DNA of 64,000 nt from Amycolatopsis tolypomycina (GTDB lineage Bacteria > Actinomycetota > Actinomycetes > Mycobacteriales > Pseudonocardiaceae): positions 4,526,001 through 4,590,000 of the forward strand of contig NZ_FNSO01000004.1 in the NCBI RefSeq assembly GCF_900105945.1, in the 5' to 3' direction. Below are positions 10,415 to 19,293 of this stretch, piece after piece. The translations under genes and the position numbers were made by a program. The notes beneath the pieces are model-generated. The model was not told where the DNA came from and ran no database searches. It worked only from the letters and a program-made list of their open reading frames with translations. Position 1 is the stretch's first letter; each line of letters begins with the position of its first letter.

Positions 10415-13400
10415 CCCGGTGGGGACTTCGCCGGCCCGGCTGCTCGCCGGGCACGGCGAAAGTCCGGTCGACCTGCCAGAACGCCCGGGTCGGCGGCTCG
10501 GGCGCGGGCCGCCGCCCGGCCTGCCGCAGCGGCCGGGTCGGCGGCTCCGGGTTCGTCCGCGGCGAAGGCGCCTTCTGCTCCTTCGTCGGCACACCCGCGT
10601 AGCGCAGCCGCGGGAGCAGGCGTTCCTGCTTCATGATCACGCTGTGCGGGGCGACGTGCGCGTGCTCGCCGATGTCCGCGCCGTACAGCGGAACCGTGCC
10701 GTGGGCGAGCGTCGAGTGCGCGCCGACGTACACGTGGCCGATCTTGAGCACGCGGTCCTCGAAGGTGTGGGCCTGGAACATCGCGCTGACCGTGGCGCCG
10801 TCGCCGAAGTGCAGCATGTCGGGGTCGACGACCTGGGCGAACCCCTCGCCGAGCACGACCCGCCTGCCGATGTCCATGCCCATCCGGCGCAGGTAGAGCG
10901 GCAGCATCAGGGTGCCTTCCAACGCCGAGAGCACGCCGCTCGCGATGACACCCCAAGCGACGTACAGGAAGTCCCACCGGCTGCACCAGCAGGACCACAG
11001 CGGGTGCACGCCCGGCTTGACCCGCCCGAGCAGCCCCCACTTCAGCGCGAGGACGACCAGGCACGGCAGCAACGCGGTCAGCAGCGTCACGATCGCGGCG
11101 CCCGGGAAGACGAACACGGCGAACGGCAGGGCCGTCGCGGCGTAGGCGATCATGACGAACCAGGCGGTCATCACCGCCAGGGGAACGACCGGGAGCGCGA
11201 ACCGCAGCCATTCCCAGAACACCCGGGTGACGACCCGCGCGACCGACGGGTCGTGGGTGAGACTGCGGTCCGTTTCCACAATCTCGCGGCGCGGCAGCAG
11301 CATCGGCGGGTGGCCGAACCACGACGTGCCGGGCCGCATGACGCGGTCGTCGGCGACCGTGCAGACGCCGATCAGGATGTCCGGCGGCAGCCGCTGCCCG
11401 CCCGGGACGACGGCGTGGTTGCCGAGGAACGTGTCGCGCCCGAGCCGGACTTTCGCGAGCGTGACCGTGCCCTGCTGGATGCGGGGGCCGCCGAGGTAGA
11501 TGCCGTCGGCGAAGAACGTGTCCGGCCCGATCTCGACCAGCTCCGGGACGACGTCGATGATCGTGCTGATCTCGCAGCCGCGGCCCACCCGCATCCCGGC
11601 CCAGCGCAGCCACACCGGCCAGAACAGCCCGCCCGACAGCCAGTTCCCGGCCGTGGTGACCAGGCCCGTCTTGAGGCTCACCCGGATGTAGGCGGGACTC
11701 CAGCGGCTGATCACGCCTTCCTCGACGCGGCCGAGCGCGCGGGCGCAGAGCGCTTCGACCCAGACCCCGATCAGCAGCGAGAGGCAGCTCGCCACCGCGA
11801 AGACGAGCATGAAGACGCCGTGCGCCCATGGCCGGGTGACCGCGTCCAGCAGGGCCGGGTAGGTGACGTCGAAGGCCAGGACGAGTCCAATGAGGACGAT
11901 CGAGAGGGGCAGCGCGAACACCCAGGTGAACAACGCCCGCGCGGCGATGGTCGCGAGCCCGTGCGCGAACGGCGACAGCATGCTGCCGGTGACCACCGGG
12001 ACGGGCGCGCGCGGCGCGGGGCCGGCGTCGTGGGCGGGGACGCCGTCCCAGCGGCGGCCGTCGGGCACGGCGCTCCCGGACGGCAGGGACGACAGCGCGG
12101 CCAGCCAGGAGCCGCGGCCGAGCCGCGTGTTGGGTGACATGCCCGCGCGGACGTCCACGGTGGCCCCGCCGGCCACGGTGACCCGGCCGATCACCAGGTG
12201 CCCCTCGGTCAGCTGGACCAGGCCGAGCTGGGCGTCCTGGCCGATGGTGGCGTCGTCGCCGATGTCGAGGAGGTCCCAGCCGCCCTGGACGACGTCGACG
12301 CCGCGGTGGATGTGCACGCGCTTGCCGATCCGGGCGCCGAGCCGCCGCAGCGCCATGTTCTGGAACTCCGTGCCGGCGATGGTGCCCCACGGCACGAACC
12401 GCAGCAGGTGCCGGACGATCCACAGCCGCAGGTGGAACCCGCTCCACACCGGCACCCGCATCGGCTCGAACCTGCCGATGAGCAGCCGTTTCGCCCGCAC
12501 GGCGGCGAACACGGCGACCGGCGTCCAGCCGAACCCGATCGCCACGAGCGCGATCGGCAGCAGCACGATCAGCGCGACCAGGCCGATCCGCTCGGCCAGC
12601 CAGGGCAGCGCGACGAACGCGGCGAACCAGCCGGCCGGCGCGGCGATCGCCAGTTCGCCGGCCAGCCAGGCCGCCTGGGCCAGGGTGACGGCGACCGCGC
12701 CGCGCGCCGGGGCGGCGACCGCGCCGAGCTCGTCGTGGGTCGCCGGCGCGGCCAGCGCCGCCAGCCCCGACACCGTGCGGGCGCGGTAGACGTCCCGGAC
12801 GGCGATGGCCTCGGTGAGCGGGTTGGCGCGCAGCTTCGAGATGAGCATCGCCGCCTGCAGCGAGCTGCCGCCGAGGTCGTCGAAGAAGTCGTCGCCGGCG
12901 CCGATGTCGTCGGTCCCGAACACCTCGCGGAGAGCGGCCGCGATGAACTCCTCGGTCTCGGTGCCGGTTTCCCCGGCCGCGTGCCGCCGTGCGGTCGTCA
13001 GCACCGGGAGGTCGGTGCGGCGCAGCTTGCCGCCGGCACTGCGCGGCAGCGTCTCGATCTCCCCGAAGACCGCGGGGACCATGTACGGCGGCAGGGCATG
13101 GCGCAGGTGGTCCTTGAGCTCGGCGGTGCCGGGCATGGCGCCGTCCGGCACCAGGTGCGCGGCGATCACCTGGCCGGCGCCCTCGCCCTGGACCCGGCAG
13201 GCCGCCTCCCGGACGCCGGGGAACCGGGCCAGCGACGCCTCGATCGCCTCCAGCTCGATCCGGTAGCCGCGCAGCTTCACCTGGGAGTCGATCCGGCCGT
13301 GGTAGAAGAGCGTGCCGTCGGCTTCGGCGTGCACGAGGTCGCCGGTGCGGTAGAGCCGGCCGAGCCGTGGGTGCTGCGGGAACTTCTCGGCGGTGAGCTC

Positions 13401-14567
13401 GGGCTTGCCGTGGTAGCCCAGCGCCAGGCCGGCGCCGCTCATGCACAGCTCGCCCTTCTCCCCCGGCCCGACCGGTTCGAGCCGCTCGTCGAGCACCCAG
13501 GCCCGCATGCCCGGCACCGGCTTGCCGACCGCGACGGGCTTGCCGGGCTCGACGTCGGCACGCAGGCAGGTCACCGTGCACTCGGTCGGCCCGTAGCCGT
13601 TGACCATCCGGCGGCCGGGGGCCCAGCGCTCGGCGACGTCGTCGGGCAGCGCTTCCCCGCCGACGTAGAGCAGCCGCAGCTCGGGCAGCTCCTGCCGGGG
13701 GTGCTCGCACGCCGTCGCGCGCAGCAGGGTCGGCGGCGGGCACAGCACGGTGATCCGTTCCCGCCGCAGCCACGGCACGAGGTCCGGGCCGAGCCGCGCG
13801 GTCTCGTCGTCCAGCACGACGACGGTGGCGCCGCACGCCCACGCCATCCACGCTTCTTCGACCGAGGAGTCGTACGCGGGCGAAGAGCCCTGGGCCACCC
13901 GGTCGCCGGGGCCGAGGCCGAACTCGGCGACGTCCGAGCGGATCAGGTTGACCACGCCCTGGTGGCCGACCAGGACGCCCTTCGGCTTGCCGGTGGTGCC
14001 GGAGGTGTAGATGACGTAGGCGAGCCCGGGTGGCGCGGCGGGCGCGATGACAACTGGGGCTTCGCCCCAGGCCGGGGGCTCCGCCACCCGGAGCCCCCGA
14101 AAAGCCGACGTGGCCGGCTGCGCCGCGGGCTCGGCCGGGCCGTCGACGCGCTGCACCGCCCCGGTGTAGCCCGCGCGGACCGCTCGTTCGTGCCCGGCCC
14201 GGTCGGTGACGAGCAGCGCGGGTGCCGCGTCGCCGAGGATGTGGCCCAGCTGCTCGTCGGGGAACGACGGGTCGAGGCAGACGTAGGCCGAGCCGGCCCG
14301 CAGCACGCCGAGCTGGGCGAGGTAGAGGTCCTCGGTGGTGCGGGACAGCAGGATCGCGACGATCCCCGGCCGCCGGACCGCGTGCCGCACCGCGCGGGCG
14401 ACGGCCGCGGACCGGCGGTACAGGTCGCGGTAGGTGACGGTCCGCCGCGGCCGGCCGCCGGACGGCGGGACGTCGACGGCGACCGCGGCCGGCCACCGGC
14501 GGGCCGACCGCTCGAAGAAGTGGTGCAGGGCCTCGGCGGTGCTGCCCGGCTGGAGCGCTTCGCTCAC
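10380..14567 (-). CDS. Pls/PosA-family non-ribosomal peptide synthetase (poly-amino-acid synthetase-like)
   Basis: The protein has 1395 aa from GTG 14567. An adenylation domain (about 1-470) carries YTSGTTGKPKG near residue 187, NGYGPTE near 325, YRTGDL near 405 and RGYRIELEAIE near 434. A carrier domain has DDLGGSSLQ near 567. The rest alternates hydrophobic membrane segments with three soluble blocks rich in hexapeptide-like IGxxxxIG repeats (about 745-860, 990-1080, 1225-1320). There is no condensation or thioesterase domain. This is the layout of epsilon-poly-L-lysine synthetase (Pls), where the three soluble domains link amino acids iteratively. The monomer cannot be read from sequence. 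It follows the SET gene after 3 bases. Residues about 154-171, just before the A3 motif, are encoded by a palindromic repeat. The C-terminal 70 residues are low-complexity Pro/Arg with repeated PEPPTR. Confidence 0.9.
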   Translation of the reverse strand: MSEALQPGSTAEALHHFFERSARRWPAAVAVDVPPSGGRPRRTVTYRDLYRRSAAVARAVRHAVRRPGIVAILLSRTTEDLYLAQLGVLRAGSAYVCLDPSFPDEQLGHILGDAAPALLVTDRAGHERAVRAGYTGAVQRVDGPAEPAAQPATSAFRGLRVAEPPAWGEAPVVIAPAAPPGLAYVIYTSGTTGKPKGVLVGHQGVVNLIRSDVAEFGLGPGDRVAQGSSPAYDSSVEEAWMAWACGATVVVLDDETARLGPDLVPWLRRERITVLCPPPTLLRATACEHPRQELPELRLLYVGGEALPDDVAERWAPGRRMVNGYGPTECTVTCLRADVEPGKPVAVGKPVPGMRAWVLDERLEPVGPGEKGELCMSGAGLALGYHGKPELTAEKFPQHPRLGRLYRTGDLVHAEADGTLFYHGRIDSQVKLRGYRIELEAIEASLARFPGVREAACRVQGEGAGQVIAAHLVPDGAMPGTAELKDHLRHALPPYMVPAVFGEIETLPRSAGGKLRRTDLPVLTTARRHAAGETGTETEEFIAAALREVFGTDDIGAGDDFFDDLGGSSLQAAMLISKLRANPLTEAIAVRDVYRARTVSGLAALAAPATHDELGAVAAPARGAVAVTLAQAAWLAGELAIAAPAGWFAAFVALPWLAERIGLVALIVLLPIALVAIGFGWTPVAVFAAVRAKRLLIGRFEPMRVPVWSGFHLRLWIVRHLLRFVPWGTIAGTEFQNMALRRLGARIGKRVHIHRGVDVVQGGWDLLDIGDDATIGQDAQLGLVQLTEGHLVIGRVTVAGGATVDVRAGMSPNTRLGRGSWLAALSSLPSGSAVPDGRRWDGVPAHDAGPAPRAPVPVVTGSMLSPFAHGLATIAARALFTWVFALPLSIVLIGLVLAFDVTYPALLDAVTRPWAHGVFMLVFAVASCLSLLIGVWVEALCARALGRVEEGVISRWSPAYIRVSLKTGLVTTAGNWLSGGLFWPVWLRWAGMRVGRGCEISTIIDVVPELVEIGPDTFFADGIYLGGPRIQQGTVTLAKVRLGRDTFLGNHAVVPGGQRLPPDILIGVCTVADDRVMRPGTSWFGHPPMLLPRREIVETDRSLTHDPSVARVVTRVFWEWLRFALPVVPLAVMTAWFVMIAYAATALPFAVFVFPGAAIVTLLTALLPCLVVLALKWGLLGRVKPGVHPLWSCWCSRWDFLYVAWGVIASGVLSALEGTLMLPLYLRRMGMDIGRRVVLGEGFAQVVDPDMLHFGDGATVSAMFQAHTFEDRVLKIGHVYVGAHSTLAHGTVPLYGADIGEHAHVAPHSVIMKQERLLPRLRYAGVPTKEQKAPSPRTNPEPPTRPLRQAGRRPAPEPPTRAFWQVDRTFAVPGEQPGRRSPHRATAWSGRTAGG
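14056..14105. repeat. Double-hairpin repeat, family B, inside the Pls-like gene
   Basis: The 50 bases form two adjacent hairpins: GGGGCTTCGCCCC, then a larger one with GGGGGCTCCG and CGGAGCCCCC arms, ending in GAAAAGC. The copy at 37524-37573 matches at 47 of 50 positions. Here it is translated from the opposite strand, in frame, and encodes part of the loop between adenylation motifs A2 and A3. Confidence 0.9.
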
Positions 14568-14570
14568 TCC

Positions 14571-15077
14571 TCACGCCCCGACGGGTTCGGCGAGGCGGCC
14601 GTCGAGCACGGCCAGCAGGTACGGCGACAGCAGCGGGCGCAGGGCCGCCCGCCGCGCGGGCGTCAGGTACCGGAAGCCCTGGACGACGCCGTCACAGCGC
14701 TCGCTGCCGCAGCGGCACTCGAACGGCTCGGCCATGTCGTACTCGGTGCTGGCGTAGTGGAACGTGATCTCCGCCCACGCCGGGATCGGGCGCAGGCTGA
14801 GCACCGACCGGTCGCGGATCACCGCGGCCGGCTCGCAGGCGTGGTTCATGAACCGCCACGAGTAGCGGTCGAGCACCTCTTCCAGCGGACAGCCGGCGGG
14901 CAGGTCGACGTGCTGCCGCTCGCCGAGCTGGACGGTGTAGCGCGTCGGTGTCGCCGTGAGCTCGCCGTCGAGGGTGAACAGCAGGGTGCCCGCCGGCACG
15001 GCCTGGTTGGTGACCAGCCGGTATTCGCCCTCGTTGCGGACGACGGCCGCGCGCCGCGCCTCGATGATCTCGGTCAT
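14571..15077 (-). CDS. SET-domain protein, probable protein-lysine methyltransferase
   Basis: The protein has 168 aa. GGGAGGTCACGG precedes the ATG. SET hallmarks are visible: a pseudoknot segment RFMNHACEP (NHxC), the tyrosine-bearing ITFHYASTEYDM, and a post-SET CRCGSERCDG motif that would bind zinc. Family members transfer a methyl group from S-adenosylmethionine to lysine side chains. It is compact, with no extra domain. The stop codon is 3 bases before the GTG of the Pls-like synthetase, so the two are almost certainly co-translated, which suggests a linked role such as modifying the synthetase or its amino-acid product. The target is unknown. Confidence 0.8.
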   Translation of the reverse strand: MTEIIEARRAAVVRNEGEYRLVTNQAVPAGTLLFTLDGELTATPTRYTVQLGERQHVDLPAGCPLEEVLDRYSWRFMNHACEPAAVIRDRSVLSLRPIPAWAEITFHYASTEYDMAEPFECRCGSERCDGVVQGFRYLTPARRAALRPLLSPYLLAVLDGRLAEPVGA

Positions 15078-15257
15078 CCGTGACCTCCCGGGAGTGGTTG
15101 TCTGACCAGGGCCACGCGGGCCGGTGCCGGGGAGTTCAGGGCCGCCTCTCAGGGTCCTCTCAACGACCGGCTGCTACCGATCGCGGTGAACCGGACACCG
15201 CGCGCAGCCGTGCACCACTACAGGAAGTGGATCAACGGCTACGGAGGTCACCCCGCC

Positions 15258-16139
15258 ATGCGCTCCCGACACAGGAAGATCAGCCGAGGCAAGATCCTGG
15301 CCGCGGCGGCCGCCGTGCTGGCCGCCGGCACCGCGGCCATCGCCCTCCCCCAGGCGAACGCGGCCGGCGGCGCCGCCGGCGACGCCGCGTCCCAGGCGGC
15401 CGCCCGGGCCATCACCGGCACGGCGTGGGCGGTCGACGAGCGGACCGGCGAAACGGTCGTCACCGCCGACAGCACCGTCCAGGGCGCCAAGTGGGACAGC
15501 TTGGTGGCGGCCACCCGCGGCAAGGCGGTCCGCGTCGAACGGACACCCGGCGTGCTGAGCCTGTTCGCCGAAGGCGGCGACGCGATCTTCGCCGGCGGCG
15601 CCCGCTGCTCGCTCGGGTTCAACGTGACGACCGCCAGCGGCCCCGCGATCCTCACCGCGGGCCACTGCACGGCCGCGGGTCGCCAGTGGTCGACGACGCA
15701 GGGCGGCCGGCCGGTCGCGACGGTCAAGCAGTCGACGTTCCCGGGCAACGGCGACTTCGCCCTCCTGACGTACAACAACCCGGCGACCAACGCCCCCAGC
15801 GCCGTCGACACGGGCGGCGGCCGCACGGTGGCGATCGCCCGCGCGGCGGCGGCCCAGGTCGGCCAGCAGGTGTCCCGGATGGGCAGCACGACGGGCCTGC
15901 ACAGCGGCCGGGTGACGGCCCTGAACGCGACGGTGAACTACCCGGAGGGCCGGGTCACGGGCCTGATCCAGACGACGGTGTGCGCGGAGCCGGGCGACAG
16001 CGGCGGATCCCTGTTCGCGGGCGACAGCGCCATCGGCATCACCTCCGGCGGCAGCGGCAACTGCCGCGCGGGCGGCGTGACGTTCTTCCAGCCGGTGACC
16101 ACGGCACTGGCCGCGGTCGGCGCCCGCATCGGCGGCTGA
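15258..16139 (+). CDS. Secreted streptogrisin-like serine protease (S1 family)
   Basis: The protein has 293 aa. ATG 15258 is preceded by ACGGAGGTCA; an earlier in-frame ATG at 15186 has no ribosome site. Basic residues then a hydrophobic stretch (residues 1-38) form a signal peptide. About 70 residues of propeptide precede the chymotrypsin-fold domain, with LTAGHCT (His), NGDFALL (Asp) and EPGDSGGSLF (Ser). Cys pairs typical of streptogrisins are present (ARCSLG with GHC, VCAEPG with NCRAG). It is divergent from the SET/Pls pair across a 180-base gap in which I see no other gene. It is an extracellular protease; specificity is not predicted. Confidence 0.9.
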   Translation: MRSRHRKISRGKILAAAAAVLAAGTAAIALPQANAAGGAAGDAASQAAARAITGTAWAVDERTGETVVTADSTVQGAKWDSLVAATRGKAVRVERTPGVLSLFAEGGDAIFAGGARCSLGFNVTTASGPAILTAGHCTAAGRQWSTTQGGRPVATVKQSTFPGNGDFALLTYNNPATNAPSAVDTGGGRTVAIARAAAAQVGQQVSRMGSTTGLHSGRVTALNATVNYPEGRVTGLIQTTVCAEPGDSGGSLFAGDSAIGITSGGSGNCRAGGVTFFQPVTTALAAVGARIGG

Positions 16140-16162
16140 CCCGGTACCCCTGCCGCACCCGT

Positions 16163-16204
16163 CGTGAGTGGTAAGGCGCGTCAGAACGCGCCTTACCACT
16201 CACG
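16163..16204. terminator. Perfect 19-bp-arm hairpin after the protease gene
   Basis: CGTGAGTGGTAAGGCGCGT and its exact complement are separated by CAGA. There is no T-tract. It ends the protease transcript before the two-component system. Similar GAGTGGTAAGGCGCG hairpins are familiar from intergenic regions of Amycolatopsis genomes, which supports the genus inference. Confidence 0.8.
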
Positions 16205-16299
16205 AGCGCCGATCGGCTGGTGTGCGCCGGCCGGTCGGCGGGTCACGGCAGCCGGGCTCCGGGTGGCGGGCGCCGGCCGCTCCCCGCGAGACTGGGCGC

Positions 16300-16959
16300 A
16301 TGGTTCGAGTGGTCGTCGTCGACGACGAGGAGCTGGTGCGGTCGGGCTTCCGCCTCATCCTGCAGGCGGCCGGCGACATCGAGGTCGTGGCGACCGTCAC
16401 CGGTGCGCAGGCCGTCAAGGAGGTGGGCCTGCGGCGCCCCGACGTCGTGCTGCTCGACATCCGGATGCCCGACGTCGACGGCCTGACCGTCCTGCGGCAG
16501 CTGCGCGGCACGGCGAACCCGCCGGTCGTCGCGATGCTCACCACCTTCGACTCCGACGAGTACATCGCCACCGCGCTGCGGTCCGGCGCGGCCGGGTTCA
16601 TCCTCAAGGACACCGCGCCCGAGCAGCTCGCCCAGCTCGTCCGCACGCTGGCCGCCGGCGGCGTCGTCCTGTCGCCGAAGGTCACCCGGACGGTCGTCGA
16701 CGGCTACCTCGACTCCGGTGCCGGCTCCGCCGCGGCCGAGCAGGCCGCCGCGCTGTCCGAACGGGAGCGCGCGGTGCTCGTGCTCATCGCCGAGGGACTG
16801 TCCAACACGGACATCGCGGGCCGGATCCACGTCAGCGTCGGCACCGTGAAGGACCACGTGTCCGCGATCCTGACCAAGCTCGGCGTCGGCAGCCGGGTGC
16901 AGGCGGCGCTCGTGGCCCAGCGCGCGGGCCTGCTCTCCGACGGCGGACCCGCGTCGTGA
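16300..16959 (+). CDS. NarL/LuxR-family response regulator
   Basis: The protein has 219 aa. The receiver domain starts VRVVVVDDEELVRSGF and carries VVLLDIRMPD with the phospho-acceptor Asp near residue 53, then TTFDSDEY and a conserved Lys in FILKDT. The C-terminal LuxR-type HTH reads LSERERAVLVLIAEGLSNTD and HVSVGTVKDHVS. Start ATG 16300 places the receiver motif directly at the N-terminus, as is usual. It overlaps the kinase gene by 4 bases (GTGA) and so is translationally coupled to it. The regulon cannot be inferred. Confidence 0.93.
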   Translation: MVRVVVVDDEELVRSGFRLILQAAGDIEVVATVTGAQAVKEVGLRRPDVVLLDIRMPDVDGLTVLRQLRGTANPPVVAMLTTFDSDEYIATALRSGAAGFILKDTAPEQLAQLVRTLAAGGVVLSPKVTRTVVDGYLDSGAGSAAAEQAAALSERERAVLVLIAEGLSNTDIAGRIHVSVGTVKDHVSAILTKLGVGSRVQAALVAQRAGLLSDGGPAS

Positions 16960-18047
16960 ACCGGACGCAGACCGCCCTCGCCGACGCCGGGCTGATCGTC
17001 GTCGCCGCCCTCGACGCCGCGTTCAACCAGCCGGCCGGTCCGCTGACCACCGCCGCCGCCGTCGTGGCCGTCGGCGCGCTGCTCGTCCGGCGGCGGTGGC
17101 CCGTGCCCGTCTTCGCCGTCACCCTGCCCGCGCTGGTGCTGCTGGGGTCGGTGATCGCGACGCTCGTCGCGCTCTACGTGGTCGCCGTGCGGTACTCGAA
17201 CCGGGGCCTGCTCACCGCCTGCGGCCTGCTCGCCGCGGCCGGCTACTTCGTGCCCGGCCTCGAGTTCGAGTACCCGCGCACCGACCTCGCGCTCACCCTC
17301 ATCTACGCGACCATGACCGCGGCGGCCCCGATCTTCTTCGGCAGGCTCGTCCACGCGCGGCAGGAGCTGGCGCTGCGGCTGGCGGACATCCGCGCCGCGC
17401 GCGAGCACGAGCGGGAGCTGGACGCGCAGGCGATCCTGGCCGCCGAGCGCAACCAGCTCGCCCGCGAGATGCACGACGTCGTCTCGCACCAGGTCAGCCT
17501 GATCGCCGTCCAGGCGGGCGCGATGAGCGTGTCCACCCGGGACCCGGACATGAAGGCGGCAGCCGAGAACGTCCGGCGGCTGTCGGTGGACACGCTCGAC
17601 GAGCTCCGGCACATGGTCAACCTGCTGCGGGCGTCCGGCAGCTCGGCCACCGGACTGGCTCCGCAGCCCACACTGTCCGATTTGGACCGGCTGGTGGCCG
17701 GCAGCGGCATCGAGACCACCATGACCGGGACCGCGCCCGAGGGCATCGACACCGCCGTCCAGCGCACGATCTACCGCACCGTGCAGGAAGCGCTGACCAA
17801 CGTCCGCAAGCACGCCCCGGGCAGCACCGCGACCATCGAGTTCGCCCAGGAGGACACCGACCTCACGGTGACCGTCGCCAACAGCGCGCCCACCCGGCCG
17901 ACCCTGCCGCTGCCCAGCGCGCGGCACGGGCTCGTCGGCCTCCAGGAACGCGCCGCGCTGCTTGGCGGGACGGTCCGGGCGGGTCCCCGGCCGGACGGCG
18001 GCTACCGGCTGCAGTTGCGGCTGCCGCTCGCCACCCGGCACCGTTAG
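16956..18047 (+). CDS. Membrane sensor histidine kinase, HisKA_3 type
   Basis: The protein has 363 aa from GTG 16956. The N-terminal 130 residues hold four or five hydrophobic segments with no recognised sensor domain. A short coiled region (ARQELALRLADIRAAREHE) leads to LAREMHDVVSHQVSLI, with the phospho-acceptor His near residue 172. The ATPase domain has QEALTNVRKHA (N box) and HGLVGLQERAALLGG. This is the DesK/NarX-like class that pairs with NarL regulators. It overlaps the regulator gene just upstream and is almost certainly its partner. The signal is unknown; the compact membrane part suggests intramembrane sensing. Confidence 0.92.
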   Translation: MNRTQTALADAGLIVVAALDAAFNQPAGPLTTAAAVVAVGALLVRRRWPVPVFAVTLPALVLLGSVIATLVALYVVAVRYSNRGLLTACGLLAAAGYFVPGLEFEYPRTDLALTLIYATMTAAAPIFFGRLVHARQELALRLADIRAAREHERELDAQAILAAERNQLAREMHDVVSHQVSLIAVQAGAMSVSTRDPDMKAAAENVRRLSVDTLDELRHMVNLLRASGSSATGLAPQPTLSDLDRLVAGSGIETTMTGTAPEGIDTAVQRTIYRTVQEALTNVRKHAPGSTATIEFAQEDTDLTVTVANSAPTRPTLPLPSARHGLVGLQERAALLGGTVRAGPRPDGGYRLQLRLPLATRHR

Positions 18048-18117
18048 CCACCCGCGAAACGGTTCCCGGCCACCACCGTAGTGTCGGTGCGAACAGTTCG
18101 CGGCTTGCGGAGGCGAC

Positions 18118-18558
18118 ATGACCGGCGACCGGCTCCTGGCGGTCCTCCGCCGGCTCGGGGCGACGGCCACCGCCGAGGACACCTGGCAGCTGCACGGTGC
18201 GACGTGGCAGGCGACCGTGATCGTCAACCCGGAACGCTGGCTGGGCCTGGAGTTCGAGGCGCGCGACCCGGTGACCGGCCGGCGCGCCACCTACGACATC
18301 GACACCGACCTCTACGACATTTCGCAGGAGTCGCAGCGCGATTTCGCCGAGGAGATCGAACGCGACATCGTCGAATTCCTCGAGAACCTGCGGCGGGGGG
18401 CGGTGCTGCGCGGCACCGACGGGGCGAAGTTCGTGCTGGTGTTCCCGTCGGACGGCGCGTATGTCCGCGTGACGCGGGGCCGCGTCATGACGAAGGCATC
18501 GACGCACGCCGACCTCGACGCGGCCAAAACCGGCGGCGGCTTCGTTCGCCTGGACTGA
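18118..18558 (+). CDS. Hypothetical cytoplasmic protein
   Basis: The protein has 146 aa. TGCGGAGGCGAC precedes the ATG. It has no signal peptide or membrane segment. The sequence is mixed alpha/beta with an acidic central stretch (SQESQRDFAEEIERDIVEF) and a C-terminal beta-rich part. I do not recognise the family. It is convergent with, and only 4 bases from, the next gene. Confidence 0.7.
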   Translation: MTGDRLLAVLRRLGATATAEDTWQLHGATWQATVIVNPERWLGLEFEARDPVTGRRATYDIDTDLYDISQESQRDFAEEIERDIVEFLENLRRGAVLRGTDGAKFVLVFPSDGAYVRVTRGRVMTKASTHADLDAAKTGGGFVRLD

Positions 18559-18562
18559 CCGG

Positions 18563-19183
18563 CTACCCGAGCAGGAGCTGCTCCAGCACGTCCGGCCCGG
18601 AAACGAGCAAGAACCCGGCCAGCGCCATCGGCACCAGCCACGCCGCCACCCGGACCGCCTGCCGCCGCGAGCGGATCCCCCGCGCCAGGACCAGGGCCAG
18701 CGCCAGCAGCGTCGCCACCGTGAACACCACCCCGTCGGCGCGATCGGACCGCCGGACCACCTCGCCGATCAGCAGGCCCGCGGCCAGTGCCGTGCTCACC
18801 GTGCCGCGGACGTCTTCGCGGCCGATCGGGCCGAACACCAGGCCCGCGGCCGTGCCCGCCAGCGCCGCCAGGACCAGCCACAGCGCCAGCTGCTCGAGGT
18901 TCACCGAGTACGGCATCCCCGGGTACCTGATGCCGTACATGACGTCCTTGCCGTAGTAGAACGCCACCACCGCCGCGGCCAGTGCGACGGCGGCGCGGAG
19001 GATCGCGCGGCCGTCGCGGGCTCCGGGGACCACCGCCGCCAGCAGGGCGATCCACAGCGTGAACGCGTGGGCCAGCGGCCGCAGCGCCGGGCTGTAGTAG
19101 GCGTACGCCCCCAGCGCGCCGGTGGCCAGGCCGCCCAGCAGCGCGGCGGCGTCGGACATCGTGATCCGGCGTGGCTCCGGCAA
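18563..19183 (-). CDS. Multi-pass membrane protein (possibly DUF6518)
   Basis: The frame gives 206 aa from TTG 19183; ATG 19159 (MSDAAALLGG) is an equally good start with about 198 aa. About six hydrophobic helices fill most of its length, separated by short charged loops (GREDVRG, RRSDRADG). It resembles small actinobacterial membrane proteins of the DUF6518 kind, but this is a weak recognition. No catalytic motif is visible. It is divergent from the MEDS-ATPase gene at 19294. Confidence 0.65.
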   Translation of the reverse strand: MPEPRRITMSDAAALLGGLATGALGAYAYYSPALRPLAHAFTLWIALLAAVVPGARDGRAILRAAVALAAAVVAFYYGKDVMYGIRYPGMPYSVNLEQLALWLVLAALAGTAAGLVFGPIGREDVRGTVSTALAAGLLIGEVVRRSDRADGVVFTVATLLALALVLARGIRSRRQAVRVAAWLVPMALAGFLLVSGPDVLEQLLLG

Positions 19184-19293
19184 GCTGACCCCCCAGGTCG
19201 AAGGCCGCCACTGTAGCGGCGCGTGACCGGGGGTCGCCCGATCGGGGACGCGTTACCGCATACTGGTGAGGTCCCGGCGGAAGGAGAGGCGGC

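Noticed and set aside
15078..15257. Hidden gene or riboswitch between SET and protease genes
   Set aside because: Only a ribosome site for each flanking gene is visible; no stable conserved fold or coding signal was recognised.
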